Below, piece after piece: positions 9,841-21,799 of a stretch of 64,000 nt of DNA. Source of the stretch: Boswellia sacra (taxonomy: Eukaryota; Streptophyta; Magnoliopsida; Sapindales; Burseraceae); NCBI GenBank assembly GCA_013180625.2, contig SNVD02008011.1, positions 1-64,000 of the forward strand, in the 5' to 3' direction. The first letter of the stretch is position 1. Every line of letters begins with the position of its first letter. A model generated the notes under the pieces. The model had not been told where the DNA came from, made no database searches, and saw nothing but the letters and a program-made list of their open reading frames with translations. The translations under genes were made by a program, and so were the position numbers.

Positions 9841-10129
9841 ATACTGTATGATTAATTTTTTTCTTGTTTTCTTGTCACATTGCGATAAAAATATTATAGG
9901 TTCACCATTGGAAGTTCTCATGTAGCATTATGCTTAATACTTGACATTGCAATAAAAATATTATAGATTCACAAGCCCTCAATCCACAAGGACCGCCAAA
10001 AGTCAGAGCAACAATACCCCACACAGTTTGCAGGGTTTTAATTAGTTATATCCATATAATAATATTACTATTGCTATTGTTGGGTTTGGGAATTGTGAAC
10101 CAAAAATGGGTTGAAAAGCAAACCAAAAA

Positions 10130-10376
10130 TGGGTATAATCATTTACGGTGGGCAACCAGCCCGCAGTAAATACTTTCACAACAGACCACTAAATTTTACG
10201 GCGGTCATTGTGACTGCGGTAAAACTATTTTTACGGCGGGCCAAAACTGCGGTAAAAAGTAAAATTAGTTTTTACGGTGCCATTTTATACGGCGGGCTTA
10301 AACCGCCGTATGCCCATCGTAGAAGGCTTTTTACCGCGGTTTCGGCCCACCGTAAAAGACCGATTTTCTTGTAGTG
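10130..10376 (+). repeat. CACTA right terminus with subterminal repeat array
   Basis: Alternating TTTACGGCGG, ACTGCGGTAAA and related units in both orientations end at CTTGTAGTG (10368-10376). CACTA transposases bind such subterminal repeats. The matching CACTACAAG end is not seen in the window to the left. Confidence 0.75.
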
Positions 10377-11458
10377 TCTTGATGCAAAATCCTCCCCTTT
10401 AGCTCGATGATCCTCTCCTATTGCATATGGATAGTCATATACTATTTCATGACCGTCTCATGCTACTATGCTCTAGCTGTCTCAGCCTCGTTTAATATGT
10501 ATTGCAGATTCGCCATACCCTTTTCCTAATCGGCCATAATCGCCTTGGAATAACATGGAGAATGATCAATTAAAACAGAAAGTCGCAAGGGAAGTAGTCC
10601 ATGCATACATGAAATCATACTCACTCGGCGATCCTGTATGATCCGTATAGCAAAGAGTTAAAGCTAGACACACTGTCTGCTGAGTCATGCCATAGTAACT
10701 CTAAGAACCTGTATTTGTATTTTGTTAGTTTATGTGTTTGCAGATATAAAGTCAAAAGAAACAAAAGTATAGAGACTCCCAAAAGTGGTCCCGTCGGGAT
10801 CATAAGCAAACTCCTAACCATCAACAATGTCAAAGGTGTGTTGTACAGGGTGTCCAGCTCGATTAATGGTAACAATAACGGTACCTAAAAATTGTCGAAG
10901 GTCACCAAGGAAACATCTGCAGTCTCGATCATGGAATTGCTACTTGTACCAAAAAGAAAGGGGCCCCAGGGCCTTTTATGCTAACTACGCGAAGGCTTGG
11001 GTCTAGGTGACCGTTGAGCTGGAAATCGCCGTCTCGTGGATGTGGCAGAAGTAGTTTGAGGACGAAGATGAGGTACTACAATAGCAACTGGATGGCCTCA
11101 CCCACGCGATAATAGGAATGTACCACCCACTCCAAATAAGTCATGGTTGGGGCTGGGAAGAGAATCTCGCTGATGAACTCCCCCACAACTAGCTTAACAG
11201 CTCGCTCTACGAACATATCAAGAGTGATCACCATCTCAACTGATAGAGAAGGAGGAATGTGATGTTGATCCGGTCCCTTGCACCAGTCTTGCATGCGCTT
11301 ACCTAAGTAGAAAGATCTAGACTCCGATCCTAAAAGTAGTACCCTCTATTCTGACGGCTCACCCATCACAACCATGTCAGTAGGCCAAGGGTTTGCCCTA
11401 TCATTGGGCCAACTTGCCTAATTCACCTATAAAGAAAAGGCAAGAAGGGTTCGCCCTA
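10377..11458 (-). pseudogene. Unrecognised degenerate coding remnants
   Basis: On the minus strand 10920-10736 stays open for about 60 codons with one internal TAG (includes CFLGDLRQFLGTVIVTINRA and YDPDGTTFGSLYTFVSFDF). Near 11294-11076 another open piece includes LEWVVHSYYRVGEAI, followed in another frame by a proline- and arginine-rich stretch. GC content is higher than in the flanks, suggesting former coding sequence. I cannot name the family. A plant-mobile-domain transposon protein is a guess I do not rely on. The plus strand shows nothing. Confidence 0.35.
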
Positions 11459-12215
11459 TCATGCCAATGTTCCTATTTTCCTCATTTTCAAGCTTAACAC
11501 CAAGATTCCTGAAACTTGAAAAGTGTCAAATTTTTCTTTAATAAAATCAACCCAAGTATATCTAGAAAAGTCATCCACACAAACAAATATGTATCTCTTA
11601 CTTGTAATGCTTTCAATTTGCATAAGACCCATAAGATCCATGTGAAGCAAATCAAGTATCTTGGATGTGTTAAGATATGGAATGGATTTGTGTGCACTTC
11701 TAATTTGTTTTCCCATTTGACATGGTCCACAAATTTCATTTACTTTGTCATCAAATTTAGGAACTTCTTTTACAGCACCTAACTTAGTCAATCTAATCAA
11801 GTCTTTGTAATTTAAGTGTCCTAATTTTTTATGCCATAATTCTAAATCCGAAATCTTAGCTTGAAATGCAATGTTCACCAAATAACAATTATTTGAAGAT
11901 CTCCTTCCTTCTAAAATGCATTTACCACAATTATCTAAGACCATACATTTATTTTGTGTGAAATTAACAACATACTTGTCATCACATATTTGACTAATAC
12001 TAATTAGATTAGCTTTCAAACCTTCAACCAGCAAGACATTTTTGAAATTGGGTAGGCCTTTGACATTCAAAGTGCCTTTGCCAATGATCATACTCTTTGT
12101 TACCTTAAGTGACATTTCCTTCCCTGCATGCTTCAAAATTTTTCAAAAACTGTTTATTTTCAGTCATATGCTTGGAATAGACACTGTCAAAATACCACAA
12201 ATCGTTAGAAGAATG
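11459..12215 (-). pseudogene. Copia protease and integrase N-terminal region, truncated
   Basis: At the upstream end the minus strand reads WYFDSVYSKHMTENK, which is the copia protease active-site region. The usual DSG reads DSV. A frameshift follows; then 12136-11459 is open with GKGTLNVKGLPNF, LWHKKLGHLNYKDL, the CGPCQMGKQ part of the HHCC finger and HMDLMGLMQ with the first integrase Asp, ending just after VDDFSRYTWVDFIK. The rest of the integrase is missing. A protease with an altered active site and a truncated integrase cannot support transposition. Confidence 0.85.
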
Positions 12216-12313
12216 TTTAAGAGCAATAAGAGCAACATTGCTTACTGTCTTCTCTTTCTTAACCCACTGTAATTATGACTTTAATAACAGTTTGAACTGT
12301 TTTGATCTTTTAT

Positions 12314-12592
12314 TCAAAATTTTTTGGAGTTGCCTTTTCCAAGACTCAAGACCTGATCAAGTTTAACTGACCCAATTCTAAGTTGATCAACACATCTTTT
12401 GCTCTCCATTAGTTTTGTTGTAATTCTCTCAATATGTGCTATTTTGTCCTTCAAAGCAAGCTCCAATTCTGTGATACTGTTTTTAGCATATGATTTTTCA
12501 CAATTCAGCACTTCAATTTCTTTCTTCAAAGTTTTGATTTCCTCTTTTTGGCTCAGCCATTCACTGTAGAGTGCATTGTAAGTTTCTTGCAA
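12314..12592 (-). pseudogene. Copia gag C-terminal coiled-coil segment
   Basis: The product (LKKEIEVLNCEKSY, ITELELALKDKIAHIERI) has heptad-like leucine and charged spacing typical of a coiled coil. It lies between the zinc knuckle and the protease on the same strand. I read it as part of gag-pol and not a separate gene. Confidence 0.6.
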
Positions 12593-12807
12593 CTCTTCAT
12601 AGTATTCTGGATCATTTTTTTTTATCTGAATGATTAGTATTAGTTCTGAAGTGTTCTATTATGTCAGTCATAACAGCTTTCCCTTTATCAGCTACTGATG
12701 TTGTGAATGTAACAAAATTACTCATGCATTTTTTATCTTCCGAATCAGATTCGGATTCATCACTTCAAGTAGCTGTCAAACCTTTGTTCTTCTTCTTGAG
12801 ATTAGTA

Positions 12808-13831
12808 CATTCAGACTGAATATGCCCATAACCTGAACATTCATAACACTAAATCTGTCCTTTCTTATCAGGTTGCTTCAATTTCTTCTTGTCATTCTCC
12901 TTGTTGAATTTCCTAAACTTGTCTTCATTTGAGTTTGATGGCTTTCCTTGATTCTTTATCCTGAAATTCTTTTTTATGAACTTGACATAATTTTTCGTTA
13001 GAAAAGCAATCTGTTTAGAATCAGTTTCATCAAGTTCATCATTACTTTCATCATTAGATTTTTCAGTTTTAACATTGAATGCAATGCTTTTTCCTTTTTG
13101 CTTCCTAGTACTCTGATTAATTTCAAAGTTTTCAAGAATGCCAATCAGTTCATCAACCCTCATCTCATTAGTGTTTTTAACTTCCTCACTGGCTGAAATT
13201 TTAGGTTGATATTTATCTGGAATAGATCTGATAATTTTGCTAACAATTTCTGCATCAGTGAAAGTTTTGCCTATGATACTGCAGAAATTGTTAGCAAAAT
13301 TATCAGATCTATTCCAGATAAATATCAACCTAAAATTTGTGATGTAACTCAAAACATGTATGCAAAATTTGTGATGTGACATATCTTAGAGTAAAACTCA
13401 AAAATTGACTCATCCTCATGCATCATCAAATTTTAAAATTAAGAATCCAGTATCATCAATTTAGATCTGTTAACAAATGCAGTACCTTCATGTTTTACCT
13501 CAAGAATGTCCCAAGCTTCTTTGGCCACTTTGCACCTTGAAATCTGTCCAAAATTATTTAAATCCACAACAGCAAAAATTGCATTAAGAGCCTTTGAGTT
13601 CTAACTTGAACGTCGGTATTCTTCATCAGTCCATTCCTCCTCAGGTTTGGGTTTAGCATCACCAAAAGCATTCAACTTTGTTGGCGATGTCCATCCTTTA
13701 AGCACACTGGTCCATGCCATGTCATCAAGAGATTTGATATACATCATCATTCTTACCTTCCAATATGGATAATTACCATCATCAAGAATAGGTGGTTGTG
13801 TTCTGGATCCTCTATTGCGAATAAACTCCAT
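12808..13831 (-). pseudogene. Copia gag with CCHC zinc knuckle, rearranged
   Basis: Gag forms the particle that packages element RNA. The start at 13831 gives MEFIRNRGSRTQPPILDDGN, then YPYWKVRMMMYIKSLDDMAW, the usual copia gag N-terminus. Middle parts read AEIVSKIIRSIPDKYQPK and RVDELIGILENFEIN. The CCHC knuckle CYECSGYGHIQSEC lies at 12849-12808. A stop separates the knuckle from the preceding open stretch. A 59-bp inverted duplication (13196-13338) replaces normal gag sequence with its own reverse complement, which destroys the protein. Confidence 0.8.
13196..13338. repeat. Perfect 59-bp inverted repeat with 25-nt loop
   Basis: Left arm 13196-13254 (starts AAATTTTAGGTTGATATTTA, ends CAATTTCTGCA) is exactly repeated in reverse complement at 13280-13338. 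It lies within copia gag, and one arm is the real gag sequence. A template-switch or fold-back repair event explains it. Confidence 0.95.
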
Positions 13832-13879
13832 CCTTCCAAAACAATGTGATCTTTTCTTCACTTATATATCAGTGAACTT

Positions 13880-13891
13880 GCTCTGATACCA
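13880..13891 (-). promoter_or_regulatory. Primer-binding site of the copia element (initiator tRNA-Met type)
   Basis: GCTCTGATACCA is the reverse complement of TGGTATCAGAGC, the classic binding site for initiator tRNA-Met in plant copia elements. It lies two bases from the LTR end and fixes the orientation. Confidence 0.9.
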
Positions 13892-13893
13892 AT

Positions 13894-14427
13894 TGTTAGT
13901 TTTAGAAGTATGCAGTTATAAGTAATATAATAGTAAGCTGTAATGTAAATCGGTACAGGAGGATTTTACGTGGTTCGACTATAAAACATATATCCACGGA
14001 CGACTTTAAAGCTGAAATTCACCAAGTTCTTGTTTGTATAATCTTTAGGATCGTTTATAGTGTTGACTCACTCTCACACACTGACCTAATCTCTGTAAAA
14101 CAAAATCTCGCCAGGATCTTAAACTCTAGTGACACTGCTCACTCTCTGTCGTTGATAACTTAACAATATAGTGTTAAGTAAATCATAACCACGACGTCTG
14201 ACACTGAATTACATAGACACTTAACTCATAAGTTCTCTCAAGTGTATACTAACTCAGACAAACTTAATCAAAAATTCATGCATGATTATAACCTCTCATA
14301 CATGAATAAAACACTCATAAAATCAAATCAATGAGCATTCCAATTTGCGTTGAAGCTCGTCTTTCAATTCCTGGAATACCGTGACATAAAATCACACAAC
14401 CAACATATATGTTATGTAAACAAACCG

Positions 14428-14474
<47 letters not shown>

Positions 14475-14780
14475 TATGCCTGATTAAGATCTCCTTAAAA
14501 TCCTGTAAAAATTCTAATCAAACTCTTATTAGGATAAAGACAAATATGATAGGAAGTGATATAAATAACTCCTAAAGGAATTAGGACACAAATAAATATT
14601 CTCCTATTTTCACTAGGGTACATTAAATAATGTCCTAATCTAAGAATCAAATTCTTCCTATAATATACTTTTAGAAATAGTAAAATAATAAACAATATAC
14701 TATTCTTGTTTTATAACAAGTTGGTCCAAAAATCATCATGTGCATGGGACATGCAAGTGTAGTACACGTTGGCACTAACA
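13894..14780 (-). repeat. 5' LTR of the copia element
   Basis: Its inner end (CTAACA on the minus strand) abuts the primer-binding site. The outer end is placed at CTAACA 14775-14780 (plus reading), giving TG...CA ends and about 887 bp. A nearer end around 14717 is also possible. The LTR contains a (TA)n run at 14429-14471 that has probably expanded since insertion. Confidence 0.6.
14429..14471. repeat. (TA)n microsatellite
   Basis: An uninterrupted TA dinucleotide run of about 43 bases inside the copia LTR. Confidence 0.98.
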
Positions 14781-17700
14781 TGGTGTCGGGGTTCTGGTTA
14801 TTGAGAGTTGTGACGTGTATAAATGCTAGGTCAGATTTGTTTGAAGTTGTAGATTGAAGGGCAAAGCCTGGTAATTGTTAGTGAATTGGCATATGAGCAA
14901 TCTAACTCTCATAAACCAGGTATTTTCTATATATGATCTTCTCCATGTATTTCCTTAAGCTAGATTTTTGTGGGATGTTTGGACTTTAAAATGGAAATTT
15001 ATTATTATTTTCTTCATAACTTTCGCTAATTTAGAGTAAGTTTCTTCTTAACTCCGCACGAATGATTTGTTATAGCTATTCACATTGCAGTGTTTTGCGA
15101 TGGTTTTGTGTGTGGGATATTTGCTTGGTGAGTAATTGATTATTAAGAACTGCAAACACTTGAGAGTTAGTATTAATGGGGAATTGGAAATAAATGTTGT
15201 TTGGGCGTGCTTTGAACTTTAAGATAGCAGTTACTCTTAAATTAATATTCACGTCGCACAAGTTCAACTTTAGCATATTAATATTCCCAATTTCACATCT
15301 TTTTGGTTAAGTTTATGTATAATTTTCACAATTATGCCCAATTATGCCCCATTGTGCTTCATTCAAATCTTAGAGCCCACCCTAGCCAAGAAGGAAGGTC
15401 TCAATAAGTGATATCAACACTGGCAATTGAAGATCATATTAAGCCATTTAGTAATAAGAAGCCGATATATTAAAACCTTTAAGTTTTGAATAATATAAAT
15501 TAGTTTAATAGTTAACTTACATTGATTTGAATCTATAATTTATCATTATTATTGTTTCTTTATCATTAAGATCAAATTCACTTATAAGTTAATGGTTTAA
15601 TAATGTAATTTTATATGTTTTATCTTTCTTTCTTTCTGTCTCTCTTTCTCTCTCTTTATAATGTAAGTTAATAGTTTAATAGTTTAACAATGTAAGTTAA
15701 TAGTTTAATAGTTTAATTTTCTCTATGTTTTATCTTTCTTTCTTTCTGTCTTTTCATTCATAATAAGTTCACTTATAAGTTAATATTTGGGTAATTTTAT
15801 ATGTAATTTCTTTACCACACCATTGCCAATGCCAACCTCCCTGGAAATGATTTATTGCTTTGGCTGTTTAGTGGTTGCTTACTAAGCAATATTATTCTAT
15901 TTGGCTATTGGCTTTGTTAAACTTTAAAAAAAAAAATAGTTTTGTATTCTAAAGGTAGTTCTATTCAATCTCATCTAGATTCTGTTCTATTCAATCTCAT
16001 CTAGATTCTGGATCATACTTTTTCTTATAACTTTTCTTTTACCTTGTTTACTTCAACAGCACCCGATTCAGGTTAACAATGGCCCATCTCATACGCGTAG
16101 AAGAATGTTTAATTATTGAGCACATTAGTTGAATATATAGAATTATTTTACATTACTCATTCTAGTGTTTTATATCATATGCTAGAACCCACCATAAATT
16201 TGGGATGAAAATTAAGCTATATGTTTGGATAAATATGCAATGGTGCTACAAATGGAAGTGTACCAGTTACTTCGACGAAGAATTCTATTAAATTGATGAA
16301 CCTTGCCGTGAAAATTCCATGGCATGCTTGGTGTCTTAATAGGGAGGTATAAAAATATTTTCTTTGATCATTTTTCTAAATTGTGCCTTTTCTAACTATA
16401 TAATTTTTATGATTCTTCATCATTTATCAAAATCTTATAAATTATTTCATTTTACATATAGGCAGGCTTGCAAAGGAATTAATAGATACAGGAACAAAAG
16501 CTTATAAATTATTTCATTTCAATTTAAACATATGAGGTACAAACTTCTCTTAAGTGGCTTTTCGTAGTTTAAAACACTTTCTTCACTTAAATTACTTTTC
16601 TATATCTGCAAATTGCTTGACTACACACTACAACCCACTTATACTCAATTAGCAACAAAATATAGGTTTATATAATGCTTCGTTCATTGGTTGCTCTTTT
16701 TTTTTTTAGTTTTTTAAAATTTATTAGTTCCTTTTTAATATGAATTTAGAGGCTAAGTCTTTAGATATTTATTTTTTTATTGACAAAAGGATAAATCATT
16801 TTTTTATATATGTTTAATTCAACTAATTAATAGTTAATTCATGTTAATTTAGTATTAATAGATCTAGTTGATTTTGTATCTCTATAGAAGACATTTATGG
16901 AGGCGCAAGGAAAAATTACTGTCAATGTATAATTCTCACGCTGCAAAATCCATGTGACAATGACTTTTAACAATCATTTAAAATTAACTAACCAAGATCA
17001 TCATTACCTTGAGAGACAAAATTAATGACTTTTTTATTTATTATATTTTTAACACTAACCTTGAATGAAACTAGGCATCTAGTAATTATATTTATGGGAA
17101 GGGGCTTATATCTTTTTAGTAATTGAGTAAAATGCAACTAGTCATTGAAATAAGTGGGGGGCTTAAGTCTCAATGGATTGGATTGCTTAAATATATTTAT
17201 TAAATCAAATTGAGTAAATAAATTAAACTAAATCGAATTGAAATGAACACATGAAACTAAATTAATTAAACTAATCTATTGGTATTTAGTATCTAATGCC
17301 AAACCAAAGGATGAAGAGATAATACAATTAATTTTTGATTTATACAATTACTTCATTAAATTAGATTCATATTACTAACTTCATCTCATTATGTTGATCA
17401 AGTAGACCAAAATAAAATAAATAAGATAAATTGAATATATTATGTGACTAAAAATTAATATGAATTGCATCCAAGACTTGAAATTAAACAAATTAGTGGA
17501 AAAGTGGGCATGCTACTCCACTTTTCCATAAGAGTAATTGCGTATTCATACACATTAAATTAAGGAGACACCCATTACATCCTTTTATCTTCATTTGTTC
17601 ATAAAAACAAATTAAATTTATTTGAATTCCTAATAATTAGACCGATGTTGATGTTGCTATCTTCACTCTTTTTGTTTAAAAAGTGTGTGTACATACATAT

Positions 17701-18075
17701 AGATTATGAATCCGAATACAAATTGTTCTATGGACTATGTTCATGATATTTATACCAATAAGTATTAGTATCATAAATGCTATTTGGAATAATATGCATA
17801 TGTTGCCTTACATATTTACGAATTGAATTTCTGTTTGATTCCATTTATATTTCTGATTTCTTCAATACTTTCAGATACTTAACTGCTATAGTCTTTCATA
17901 CAGCACCATGGCGCTCTTCACAACTGAGGTTAGTATGGAAAGATGGAATTATAGTTCTAAGATGAGATTTGTGAAGGTAAAATAGATTACCTTAACTAAA
18001 TGTTGTGTGGCTATTACTTCAGGCCTAAAATAGATTAGATTTCTAATTATCATTTTGGTGTTTAACTGTGAATAG
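14781..18075. other. AT-rich intergenic sequence with short repeats
   Basis: I see no gene. It holds a diverged tandem pair around 15600-15780 (TTTTATCTTTCTTTCTTTCTG blocks separated by GTAAGTTAATAGTTTAATAG units), a perfect 26-bp tandem duplication at 15959-16010, and an 11-bp stem (TGGAAAAGTGG / CCACTTTTCCA) at 17497-17528. Part of it may be the left side of the CACTA relic that ends at 19388. Confidence 0.5.
15959..16010. repeat. 26-bp tandem duplication
   Basis: TTCTATTCAATCTCATCTAG plus ATTCTG occurs twice head to tail without mismatch. Confidence 0.95.
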
Positions 18076-18363
18076 ACCCTACAACATCTGAGAACCATGG
18101 ATTGTGGCTATTATGTCTTGAGATACATGAAGGACATCATAGCTGACAATAGTTTGCTAATAAATGATGTGAGTTACTGATGAATATAATATCATACGTT
18201 TGGTTTATACCAGATGTATGGCATTATTTTGGAAGTTTGACGACATTGATTTTGTAGTTATCAATTCAATGGAAAGACTGTATACACTTAGGCTGAAATA
18301 GAAGAGGCTCGTTTGGAGTGGGCTAACCATTGGTCCAAAATAATTAGCATATCAACAAAATAG
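18076..18363 (+). pseudogene. Ulp1-like (C48) cysteine protease C-terminal fragment
   Basis: Reading TMDCGYYVLRYMKDIIADN at 18097-18150 contains the DCG catalytic-cysteine motif of Ulp1/SENP SUMO proteases as found in plant transposons. About 110 bases later GKTVYT, a TAG stop, then AEIEEARLEWANHW follows; this is the usual C-terminal tail of these proteins. The His and Asp parts of the active site are not visible, and the tail has a nonsense codon. It probably belonged to the CACTA element ending at 19388, since plant CACTA and MULE elements often carry such genes. Confidence 0.6.
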
Positions 18364-19239
18364 TTAGTATAAATGCGATATTACACACCAACCTCATTAT
18401 TACTTCTTATTTGCTATAATTGATGAAATTTAAGTTGCAATTTGAAATTATAATTGTTTTGTTATATTTGAAATTTGGAGTTTTACTTTAATAGAGAATT
18501 TTTTTTTTAAATGATACTTTTGGGTATATTCATTGGTGTTGCATAGATTGAGTAATTGTTGGACTTGAGAGTTTTGTTGGGTATTTTGCTAAGAATGGAA
18601 GGAGTTATGTTGGGGATTTTGCTGAGAAGAGGGAAGGAGTTCTGCTGACTTAGCTAGTCAAATCTAAAATATTTGCTCGTGGTTGCTAGAATTTGTCATG
18701 TGAACCTCAAACTTGATTTGGTTGGCTATCATTTGCTGTTACTTTTGGATTTGAATTAGAATTATTGTTGTTGTTGATAGTTACTGATATGGTTTAGCTC
18801 ATGTATTGGTAATGATGTACTTGATCTATGGAACTTGTTCTATATTTTGTTATGTGGATGTTATAATATAAAGTATTTTTGGATTTAATTGGATGTGTAC
18901 TTTAATTTTTAGTTCATATTGAATTTGTAAATGAATTTCAAATACAAGAATACGCAAATTAAATAAAAAAATCACAACTTTACAAAACTAAATTTAAATA
19001 TTGTGACAAAAAATACCAATAATAAATTCTATCGCAAACAATATAATTTATCTGTAACAAATTAACCTAATACTAATTTTCAAGCCAAAATCAACTGCTA
19101 ACTTCCTCGCCAAAATTAAATTGAAATCCACAAAAAAAACAATTTTCCTGCTAAAAATTCAATTTAAAAAGTCATTTTTTCACCAAAAAAATCAATGAAA
19201 TTAATTAAAAAATTAGTTTCCTAATGTGATAGACGTATG

Positions 19240-19388
19240 ACTAATAAAAGCTATCATAAAGGTCATGACGGATTATTTCTCTATCATCGATGAGTGACAG
19301 TGACATAGATGACTGATAGATTCTCTATCATTCACCCCCGTTTATGACTATTTTTTTCATGTCATATATTACAATTTTTCTTATAGTG
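19240..19388 (+). mobile_element. CACTA-type right terminus
   Basis: Subterminal motifs (CTATCAT / ATGATAG and CATCGATGAG types) precede CAATTTTTCTTATAGTG, a CACTA-like end. The left end was not found between 14781 and 19240. Together with the Ulp1 fragment upstream this suggests a degraded CACTA element. Confidence 0.5.
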
Positions 19389-20929
19389 CCAACCTATTGT
19401 TCCTCCTGAAGATGCTTTTCAATCTCAAATTAGAAGAATGGAGAAGAAATCAAGCTGATAGATGTCTTCATAAGAGGTCTCGAAAGGATGAAGTTATGAA
19501 AAATGCAAAGTAGGCCTAGAAAATTCCTACTAAAACAACAAGAGTAGTTCTATTCAACCCTCACTTTTCATCTCATTAGCCCTCACTTCTTGTTTAGGGA
19601 GGACATAATTATAATTTTAAAATACTTTGAAAGAATATTTCATTAGATTCAATTTTTAATTTTGGATATTCTTATAATAACCTTATTTAAATTATCAGTT
19701 GATTTTGATGGTGTTTCACTTTTTTTTCCCTTTAATTTAACCTTTAATTAAATTATTATTTATTCTTAATGGTGTTTGACTTTTTTTTTCATTTTTTGTA
19801 TGCGGTTGCATTTTTTTTTTAAATTTAAACAATAATATCAACAATAGTAAAAAGATTTTGTTAATAATTTGAGCATTAATAAATTGTTTCCATATTATTT
19901 GATTATCTACTTTCATACCAACAAAATAATCAATAAAATATTTCTAAGTTTGATGTTTGAAAAGGGAGAGAGTAAGAAAGAAAAATAAATAGTTTGGTGT
20001 CAAGTAGATTTGAGGATTAGATTATGCGATTGAATGAAATTTAAGAGAAAGAAGATGAATAGATATTAATTAATTTGAGAGAAAAAAGCATAGAAACTGA
20101 AAATAGTGAGGTTAGCGTGGGAGGAAGATGAAGTCGGTGTTGTTTTGGGAGAAAATAGGTGAAGATTAGAGATATATTAGGAGAAAATAATAGTTTTTGT
20201 TAAGTTTAATCAACACTAATTATCTTATTTATTAATTTTTATTACAAATTTACCCTTATTTAATTGAAAAAATTCAAAAAATGACCCAAATTTATTGACC
20301 CCTTAAAAAAATGACCAACTCCTCTAAAACTTGCATGCTATGGGTCTTTCGACTGTAAAGTTACTTAAATACCCAAATGAGTTCAATTAATTCAATCTAT
20401 AAGAATTTCCTTCATTCCCTCCACTTCCATAACCATTATCTCCGTTACTCCAATCTTAACTCTGAAAAATTCTTGAGACAATACCCAATCAACCAACACA
20501 CATATAACCAACATCTTTCTAAGCGGCAAAAATCTCACATTGTCATCAAACAATTTAGGATTGGGAAAAAAAGCACTTAAGGAGGAGAAGGAAATATCAC
20601 GACACTGACAACTTGAAGGGCGAAATCACACTGGTTAGTTTCCTTTTTTTTCTTATTTTGTTGTTATTTTCTATTTATCTTACATGCAAATCCAAGTTAC
20701 ATGCATGTTAGTTGTAGAAACAGGCTAGAAATGGTATTGAAATTTTGAAAAATTTGAAATTTGAAAATTAGGGATTTTGTTGTATTTTGATGTTGAATGA
20801 ATGTGTTTTAGACGTATTCAAACGTTATTCGAGGTATATAGAAGTTATTTGATCGATTTAGTGAATATTGGATGCTTGGGGTGTGTGAAAATGACTGTTC
20901 TCAAAGTGTTTGATGACTAAGGTTGACAA

Positions 20930-21420
20930 TGCTAAGTGTCGAACTCGTTTTTTGGACATGTGCTTGACATCCGATAACGAATCAGTTACTACTATCGAGT
21001 GCGGATTCGTAACCTCGATACTTGATAACCCTTCGTTGTCTGGTCATCGAGTGTCAGATTCACTAAATCTGACAAACGACGCCCCTTTGTAGTCTGGGCA
21101 TCAAGTGTTGGTTCGACATTCTAATTCCATGTAACCGACACTCGACGTCCAGATTTCTGATGGATTTCGTTTATCAGTTGTAGGAAAATCCAATGCATGA
21201 TAGACGTGTTCGACAATGGGAATCTGGTAGTTTCACAAAACTGACCACCAACACACTGTCAAGAGTCAGTCTTGATGTTGGTTGTCGATTTAGGGAAATC
21301 CACATCCTACCTTTGTCAAACACTCGATGTATTAATTATCAGGTGTTAGTTTTAAAGTATCGTCAAGTGTCAAATTGTTTCTTTGTTGAGTGTTGTTAAG
21401 CGTTTTGGTAGTTTTACAGT
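20930..21420. repeat. MULE subterminal array of CGAGTGTC-like words (left)
   Basis: Many copies of CGAGTGTC, TCGACACTCG and near variants occur in both orientations. The same words recur on the other side at 25320-25530. Their placement just inside both arms suggests transposase-binding sites; this is inference. Confidence 0.55.
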
Positions 21421-21799
21421 TTTTTGACATTTTTGGTAAGTTTTTCTTAATCTAAATGCTTTTTGTGTTGTTATATGAAGGTTCAGACACGGCAAATGAG
21501 CATGGGCTTACAGTTAACTTGAAGGCAGGCAAGCATTACCACACCTTAAGTATTACCACACCTTAATCACGAATTTGGAGAGTTGGGACTATATTCACTA
21601 GATTCGTTCTCCTTTGACTAAGCACCAATAGGACATGTTTCATATAAGTTTTGGGTGCTACTTAGAGATTCAGGATCTAACATTTTTTATCACCCTCTTT
21701 CAAATAGTCCTCCACCAACTTGTCAGCCTAAGGAGTTAGATATAATTGTGAGGTAGCAAACATTTCCCTTCATTCATAGAACCATTTTTTAAGATTTGC

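Larger units (their letters stand above)
6879..10376 (+). mobile_element. Probable Pack-CACTA right part carrying host exon fragments
   Basis: The right end CGATTTTCTTGTAGTG is a CACTA terminus. From about 10130 it is preceded by subterminal repeats of the TTTACGGCGG / CCGCCGTAAA type. Between the Athila LTR and this end lie spliced fragments of FBL17 and NUP155 and one unidentified exon-like segment, which is how gene-capturing CACTA elements look. The left CACTA terminus is not in the window. The simplest reading is that the Athila element inserted inside the CACTA element. No transposase is visible. Alternatively the fragments are unrelated debris beside a CACTA relic. Confidence 0.5.
11459..14780 (-). 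mobile_element. Ty1-copia retrotransposon, 5' half, degenerate
   Basis: Read on the minus strand: 5' LTR (about 14780-13894), primer-binding site, gag with zinc knuckle, coiled-coil spacer, protease, and gag-pre-integrase plus the start of integrase. The element stops abruptly near 11459 inside the integrase core, so reverse transcriptase, RNase H and the 3' LTR are gone. Several frameshifts and an inverted duplication in gag show that it is dead. Confidence 0.85.
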
